Shown: positions 59,686 through 64,000 of the stretch, in pieces | Position numbering within the stretch: position 1 is the stretch's first letter | Layout: the number at the start of each line of letters is the position of its first letter | From: Tritrichomonas musculus | Lineage: Eukaryota; Parabasalia; Tritrichomonadida; Tritrichomonadidae | NCBI GenBank assembly: GCA_039105265.1 | Contig: JAPFFF010000049.1 | Coordinates: 1,075,501 to 1,139,500 of the forward strand | Direction: 5' to 3' | Length of the DNA: 64,000 bases | The notes under the pieces: model-generated | What the model was told of the DNA's origin: nothing | What the model saw: the letters and a program-made list of their open reading frames with translations, nothing else | Database searches by the model: none | Position numbers and translations under genes: made by a program

Positions 59686-59981
59686 AACATCAATTGATGG
59701 TAATCATTAAATGAGTTCATATTATTTTTGTTCATTAGTCGTGTTGACGGCGGGCTTTAGCTCGACGGAAACCGACTGATATATACTACTAAACAAGTTC
59801 AAAGATGAAGATTCAAAGATGAAGATTCAAAAGTGTCTACCCGATTTTTGAATGAAATGAGGGGCTAATTTTAAAAAAGTGGCGATTTTTTGAGTCATGG
59901 CGCCGATGTTTGGGGTCTGTAAACCCTATGACAAGGGGGTCATTTTTTAATCCCCCCTCCAGACGGTCCACTATCACTACT
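59686..59981. other. Spacer at the right edge of element B
   Basis: No gene. Becomes GC-richer from about 59745. Contains a short tandem phrase TTCAAAGATGAAGA (about 59798-59830) and a GC hairpin GGGGG (59935-59939) with CCCCC (59952-59956) about 25 bp before the 62-bp repeat array. The right end of element B probably lies in this interval or in the adjoining array. Confidence 0.5.
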
Positions 59982-60872
59982 AGCCAGGCCAGGATGGTTG
60001 AGGGCGGTATCATCAATTAATTATATCGACAGATGCCGCCTTCAGCCAGGCCAGGATGGTTGAGGGCGGCATCATCAATCAATTATATCGACAGATGCCG
60101 CCTTCAGCCAGGCCAGGATGGTTGAGGGCGGCATCGTCAATTAATTATATCGACAGATGCCGCCTTCAGCCAGGCCAGGATGGTTGAGGGCGGCATCATC
60201 AATTAATTATATCGACAGATGCCGCCTTCAGCCAGGCCAGGATGGTTGAGGGCGGCATCATCAATTAATTATATCGACAGATGCCGCCTTCAGCCAGGCC
60301 AGGATGGTTGAGGGCGGCATCATCAATTAATTATATCGACAGATGCCGCCTTCAGCCAGGCCAGGATGGTTGAGGGCGGCATCATCAATCAATTATATCG
60401 ACAGATGCCGCCTTCAGCCAGGCCAGGATGGTTGAGGGCGGTATCATCAATTAATTATATCGACAGATGCCGCCTTCAGCCAGGCCAGGATGGTTGAGGG
60501 CGGCATCATCAATCAATTATATCGACAGATGCCGCCTTCAGCCAGGCCAGGATGGTTGAGGGCGGCATCGTCAATCAATTATATCGACAGATGCCGCCTT
60601 CAGCCAGGCCAGGATGGTTGAGGGCGGCATCATCAATCAATTATATCGACAGATGCCGCCTTCAGCCAGGCCAGGATGGTTGAGGGCGGCATCGTCAATC
60701 AATTATATCGACAGATGCTGCCTTCAGCCAGGCCAGGATGGTTGAGGGCGGCATCGTCAATCAATTATATCGACAGATGCCGCCTTCAGCCAGGCCAGGA
60801 TGGTTGAGGGCGGCATCGTCAATCAATTATATCGACAGATGCCGCCTTCAGCCAGGCCAGGATGGTTATGCA
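59982..60872 (+). repeat. 62-bp GC-rich tandem repeat, about 14 copies
   Basis: The unit begins AGCCAGGCCAGGATGGTTGA and repeats every 62 bp with few changes (ATCATC/ATCGTC, AATTAATT/AATCAATT, GGTATC/GGCATC). Each unit has a perfect inverted repeat, GGCGGCATC and GATGCCGCC, about 20 bases apart, so every copy can form a hairpin. The array ends within a unit at about 60870. Composition differs strongly from the AT-rich surroundings. It adjoins the right side of element B. Confidence 0.93.
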
Positions 60873-61252
60873 TCCACCGAAAGAGAACTTTGAGATATTA
60901 ATTAATCAAATATATTTCTAATATTGAAGACAATATGGTTATAATTAAATTTTATATTTTTATTTTCTGTGATAAGTAGTTATATATTTGCCACGATTTT
61001 TGCACTTCGTTCAAAAACCGCGTCAAATATTTCCCATCCGTGACCCCAGCCCCGCTATGCCAGGTATGATCCCCCACTCCCATTAATGATCTTCCACTGA
61101 GCTGCTCTCAGGATTCCTCTCAACGCTCTGCTAGGAAGGAGGTCCCGTATCGTTAACATCAAAAAAGCTATAGAAAAAGTTGTTAATTGTGTGGTTTACT
61201 TAAAACCTAGTATGAGAGTATTTATTAAACGTCCTCTCAATAAACGTCCTTT
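60873..61252. other. Spacer after the 62-bp array
   Basis: About 380 bp with no supported gene: an AT-rich part (60890-61000) and a GC-richer part (61010-61150) with CCCAGCCCCGCTATGCCAGG and CTCTCAGGATTCCTCTCAAC. No clear RNA or repeat was recognised. Confidence 0.4.
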
Positions 61253-61714
61253 TTATGGCTTCCAATCAGGATCTTTTTTGTCGTCGTCTTTTTCTTCTTC
61301 TTTCTTTTCCTCTTCTTCAAATTCGTCAGATGTTAAAACCCATTCAATATATGGTTCTTTAGGTACTTCAGGGAATTTATTGGTTTCAAAACGATCGTGA
61401 TCGACTTCTCTTTGAATGAAAGACTTTGTTGCTTCATATTCAGCACGATCGGTGACAACTTTATCCATTTTGAGGACAATTTTATGTACATCGGTATCAA
61501 AATCAAGTGAAAAATTGAGGTCTTTGCATTGATTTTTGAATGATTGGTACATATAATATATTGCGATTCCTCTTTTGATTCGATCTTTTTCGACTTGATT
61601 ATAGAAATAGCTTGTAACTGAGATATTAGGATTTGGCCTTTCTTGCTCTTTTTGCTTTTCTTGCTCTTTTTGCTTTTCTTGCTCTTGTTCGGGTACCTGT
61701 TGCTGGGACGACAT
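61253..61714 (-). CDS. Acidic/Gln-rich hypothetical protein
   Basis: A 153-aa protein from ATG 61714 (MSSQQQVPEQEQEKQK); the frame extends upstream without another ATG. An N-terminal Gln/Glu/Lys repeat (KEQEKQKEQERP) is followed by a compact domain (NISVTSYFYNQVEKDRIKRG; FDTDVHKIVLKMDKVVTDRA) and an acidic tail (EEEEKKEEEKDDDKKD). No family recognised. It is divergent from the next gene, 132 bp apart, and shares with it an upstream phrase CTCATCAC-x-TCA about 10-20 bp before the ATG. Confidence 0.6.
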   Translation of the reverse strand: MSSQQQVPEQEQEKQKEQEKQKEQERPNPNISVTSYFYNQVEKDRIKRGIAIYYMYQSFKNQCKDLNFSLDFDTDVHKIVLKMDKVVTDRAEYEATKSFIQREVDHDRFETNKFPEVPKEPYIEWVLTSDEFEEEEKKEEEKDDDKKDPDWKP

Positions 61715-61846
61715 AAGTAAAAATGAGGTGATGAGGTGAGCTCGAAAAATCATATTTTTAGCGAGGGACCTAACGGGTTTTCGGGGTGGAGACCGTTTAC
61801 CAAAAATCTAATTTTTTCTCGTCGCCTCATCACATCACTTTTTAGC
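61715..61846. promoter_or_regulatory. Shared divergent promoter with CTCATCACxTCA motifs
   Basis: Both genes have, just upstream of the ATG, CTCATCAC(A or C)TCA followed by a T-run (CTCATCACATCACTTTTTAG before 61847; CTCATCACCTCATTTTTACT before 61714). The TCA-Y core recalls the trichomonad initiator element (TCA-Y-T/A) located close to start codons. The interval also holds AATCATATTTTTAGC and a GGTTTTCGGGGTGG patch. Confidence 0.5.
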
Positions 61847-63817
61847 ATGTCTAACAGCGACAATAGCAACAGCAACAACAACACTCAGCAAAAGAAACCT
61901 GAAGTTGAAGAAATAACAAAAATGCAATACCTGCAAGAAATTGCAAAAGCCGAAGCAGAAGCTGAAGAAGAAGAAGAAAAAGAAATTGATTTGACTCATA
62001 TAAAATTTCACCCATACAAGCATTTACCAGGAAAACTCTCCTACATACAAACGCAAGAATTTCAAGAAAAAGGGCTAAATACACCGAAAGAACAACTAAA
62101 CTGGCTAAATGCTAAATTGTTATGGAATTCTTTAGATCAAGATCAAAAGTGTCTCCTTGCTGCATATTTATTAGGAGACGAATTATATGCAAAAGGCGAA
62201 AAACAAGCATTACATTTGTTCATCGATGACGATAAACCAAATGATGACACAATTACAATTCAGTGCGCTACTTGGTGGGATGATTTGGTAAAAAAATTAG
62301 CAGATCTCAAAAAGCCAAAAATGGCAAAACACATCCAAAAGAAATTCGATTACAGACAAAATAATAGATATGGCTTGCCATTCGATGTAATAAAGTTTTT
62401 AATGTATCAACATTTAGACCAATACCGCTCAGAATACACAAACAATAAAGCTGTTTTAGGGGAATTAACACCAGATGATCCAAAAAATATTGATGAAATG
62501 AATGAAATCATAGAAGGAGACCATCCAGAATTATCAAAAGAGCAACAAAACGCAATTTCAGAATTAACAATTGCGTATAGAAAAATTTATCCTTTGTCAA
62601 CATTCGTTGATGCATATGCACATGCACGTGAAAAAATTGTTACAGTTATGGAAGAGCACAAATACCTCGAACATGTCCCACCTTTGATTGAATTGCTCAC
62701 GGAAGAAGAAAATGTAAAATATGCACAAAAAATGGAAGAAGAGCGTCAGGAAGAAGAAAATGCAAAAGAGTATCTCATTTCATCAACAGCAGACATATTA
62801 CAAAGAATAAATCCAGAAATGTCAAGAAAAGAGGCAATGGCCGATGCAGATAGCAGATTGTTTCACAAAATGTTTGATGACAAAAAGACAGCAAGAGAAA
62901 TCTTCTCAAAGGAATTATTGAGCAGTGAAGAATTGAAAAAATGGGAATCATCAACCAAGGAAATTCAATCAATTATAGAAATCCAAGAAGATTCTGATGA
63001 TGTTGATAAAGATGTTGACGATGTTCTCGAAATCTTAAACAAATTGCCTGAAAAAGATGAAAAGGATCTCACCGCACCTGAAAAAGATAACGAAGACGAA
63101 AGCGAAAAAAATCTCATCTTTACCACCAGCAGAAAATTTCAAAAACTATATCTCGAAAAGACCAATCAAGAAATTAATGATGAAGTTCAAAAAAGATTGA
63201 ATGCCAAAATGAAAGGAAATCGAAAAGCATCAAGAATTTTCCCTGATGAGTTACTCAATGATGATGAAAAAGAAAGATGGTCAACAATTGAAGACAACTA
63301 TACTCATCAATTCGATGAAAAAATTTCCAAAGAAGTAACTACAAATGTTCTTTTTGATTTACAGACGGAGAACGACTCACTAGTATTGCCACCACCGGGA
63401 ATGAGCAAAGAAGACTGGGCAAGAATGAATGCCGATCCTAACAAATTAAAAGCAGATATTTATAAAAAATTACAAGACCTCCCACCACCACCACAACTTC
63501 CACCTCCACCAGAAAATTGGCAAGAATTACCTCAAACTCACATATGGGGAAATATACAAGAATTCACATCCGATCAAAAATCTCAAAAGGAAATTCAGCT
63601 AAGAAATGAATTGATCGAATTCTTCAAAAAGCGATACAATGGGAACGAGGATTTGGCAAATGAAGTCGTTCACGCAAGAATTGCTGAATTTCAAAAGAAA
63701 ACACCAAACGTATCCTGGTTCAAATTCCACATTGACAATTTCCTCACCGCAGTTGAACGTCAAGATCTACACACTGAACCAGTTCCACCTAACGTTCAAG
63801 AAGTTGACGAAAAATAA
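61847..63817 (+). CDS. Charged 656-aa hypothetical protein with internal repeats
   Basis: Start at ATG 61847 (MSNSDNSNSNNNTQQK); an upstream GTG in frame is less likely because the shared promoter motif lies between. After an Asn/Ser start and an acidic EEEEEKE run, the protein is largely helical. Two related segments are visible near residues 310-365 (EMSRKEAMADADSRLFHKMF ... LLSSEELKKWESS) and 425-475 (TNQEINDEVQKRLNAKMKGN ... LLNDDEKERWSTI). A Pro-rich linker (PPPPQLPPPPENW) near 542-554 precedes a C-terminal helical domain (LIEFFKKRYNGNEDLANEVV). No family recognised. Host gene or a gene of another element. Confidence 0.65.
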   Translation: MSNSDNSNSNNNTQQKKPEVEEITKMQYLQEIAKAEAEAEEEEEKEIDLTHIKFHPYKHLPGKLSYIQTQEFQEKGLNTPKEQLNWLNAKLLWNSLDQDQKCLLAAYLLGDELYAKGEKQALHLFIDDDKPNDDTITIQCATWWDDLVKKLADLKKPKMAKHIQKKFDYRQNNRYGLPFDVIKFLMYQHLDQYRSEYTNNKAVLGELTPDDPKNIDEMNEIIEGDHPELSKEQQNAISELTIAYRKIYPLSTFVDAYAHAREKIVTVMEEHKYLEHVPPLIELLTEEENVKYAQKMEEERQEEENAKEYLISSTADILQRINPEMSRKEAMADADSRLFHKMFDDKKTAREIFSKELLSSEELKKWESSTKEIQSIIEIQEDSDDVDKDVDDVLEILNKLPEKDEKDLTAPEKDNEDESEKNLIFTTSRKFQKLYLEKTNQEINDEVQKRLNAKMKGNRKASRIFPDELLNDDEKERWSTIEDNYTHQFDEKISKEVTTNVLFDLQTENDSLVLPPPGMSKEDWARMNADPNKLKADIYKKLQDLPPPPQLPPPPENWQELPQTHIWGNIQEFTSDQKSQKEIQLRNELIEFFKKRYNGNEDLANEVVHARIAEFQKKTPNVSWFKFHIDNFLTAVERQDLHTEPVPPNVQEVDEK

Positions 63818-63829
63818 AAATTCCGATTA

Positions 63830-63884
63830 TTGAGAGGTCGGTATAAAAATTACTCTCAACAAGATTTAGGTTTCTAATAAACCT
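63830..63884. terminator. Two hairpins between convergent genes
   Basis: TTGAGAG (63830-63836) pairs with CTCTCAA (63853-63859), and AGGTTT (63868-63873) pairs with AAACCT (63879-63884). They lie between the stop codons of two convergent genes and may mark transcript ends. Trichomonad 3' ends are usually set by a UAAA signal, so the hairpins may be incidental. Confidence 0.35.
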
Positions 63885-63909
63885 TTAATTTAAAAAATTA
63901 ACTTTTTAT

Positions 63910-64000
63910 TTATTTATCTTCTTTTGCTTTTTCTTTTGCTATTTCTTTTGCTTTTTCTTTTGATATAGGAACATAATATCCTTGATCGTAACCAATCATC
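63910..64000 (-). CDS. End of a minus-strand gene (cut by window edge)
   Basis: The last 29 codons of a reading frame: MIGYDQGYYVPISKEKAKEI followed by a Lys/Glu/Ala repeat and TAA at 63910-63912. Its first visible codon is ATG but the gene may continue beyond the window. Lys-Glu-Lys-Ala repeat tails are low complexity; no family can be named. Confidence 0.4.
   Translation of the reverse strand, partial: MIGYDQGYYVPISKEKAKEIAKEKAKEDK

Larger units (their letters stand above)
41180..59690. mobile_element. Polinton/Maverick element B
   Basis: A second Polinton, distinct in sequence from A. It has a capsid-protein relative, integrase, penton candidate, fibre-like protein, KilA-N protein, family-B DNA polymerase and packaging ATPase, plus several small proteins. 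It looks incomplete towards its left side and otherwise mostly open, with about one or two breaks overall. Terminal inverted repeats were not found, so the ends are approximate. It lies directly beside element A; whether one inserted into or next to the other cannot be decided without the end sequences. Confidence 0.82.

Noticed and set aside
59982-60872. CRISPR array in the 62-bp repeat
   Set aside because: The whole 62-bp unit is repeated, including the part that would be the spacer; it is a plain tandem repeat.

Overview
The window looks like nuclear DNA of a parabasalid protist (a trichomonad, most likely a Tritrichomonas/Trichomonas relative). The reasons are the AT-rich base composition, intron-poor long genes with start codons very close to their upstream neighbours, a DUF3447-type ankyrin protein of the kind hugely expanded in trichomonads, and the dominance of Mutator-like (MULE) and Polinton/Maverick elements. 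The host assignment is inference from protein style, not from a marker gene.

Region 1 (1-16142) is one DNA transposon of at least 16.1 kb. Its two ends are inverted copies, with only one mismatch seen in the stretches I compared. Each end has about 540 bp of unique sequence followed by an array of an 18-bp satellite unit (about 7.3 kb on the left, 1.4 kb on the right). Between the arms lie a MULE transposase (8046-10091, minus) and an ankyrin/DUF3447 ORF (10305-11510, minus). Ankyrin-like sequence bridges the two, so they look like the halves of one ankyrin-AT-hook-MULE fusion gene. The rest of the interior holds a decayed ORF, degenerate repeats and a cluster of CTCGAGATCGAT-type palindromes.

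Region 2 (about 17.4-40.5 kb) is a Polinton (element A). It carries a DDE integrase, FtsK/HerA-type packaging ATPase, an adenovirus pVI-like small protein, double-jelly-roll major capsid protein, HNH and GIY-YIG nucleases, family-B DNA polymerase, a penton candidate and two giant paralogous surface/fibre-like proteins. Most reading frames are long and open, so it looks nearly whole and young, but I could not find its terminal inverted repeats. One minus-strand gene (26085-27128) sits between perfect 25-bp inverted repeats, like a cassette inside the element.

Region 3 (40.45-41.18 kb) is a junction with a 40-bp direct repeat around a small ORF, then a GC-richer segment able to form stem-loops.

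Region 4 (about 41.2-59.7 kb) is a second, distinct Polinton (element B). It has a capsid-protein relative, integrase, penton candidate, a phage-tail-fibre-like 1053-aa protein, a KilA-N protein, a 1526-aa DNA polymerase with an OTU-like N-terminal region and an inserted HNH module, a packaging ATPase and several small proteins. It looks incomplete on one side (about one or two breaks). A and B share two families of unknown function and fibre modules, but their gene orders differ, which suggests modular exchange. I recognised no adenovirus-type protease in either.

Region 5 (59.7-64 kb) has a 62-bp GC-rich tandem repeat of about 14 copies, each with a perfect internal inverted repeat, then a divergent pair of unrecognised acidic/charged genes sharing an upstream motif, and the end of another gene at the window edge. 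I cannot tell whether this is host DNA or part of another element.
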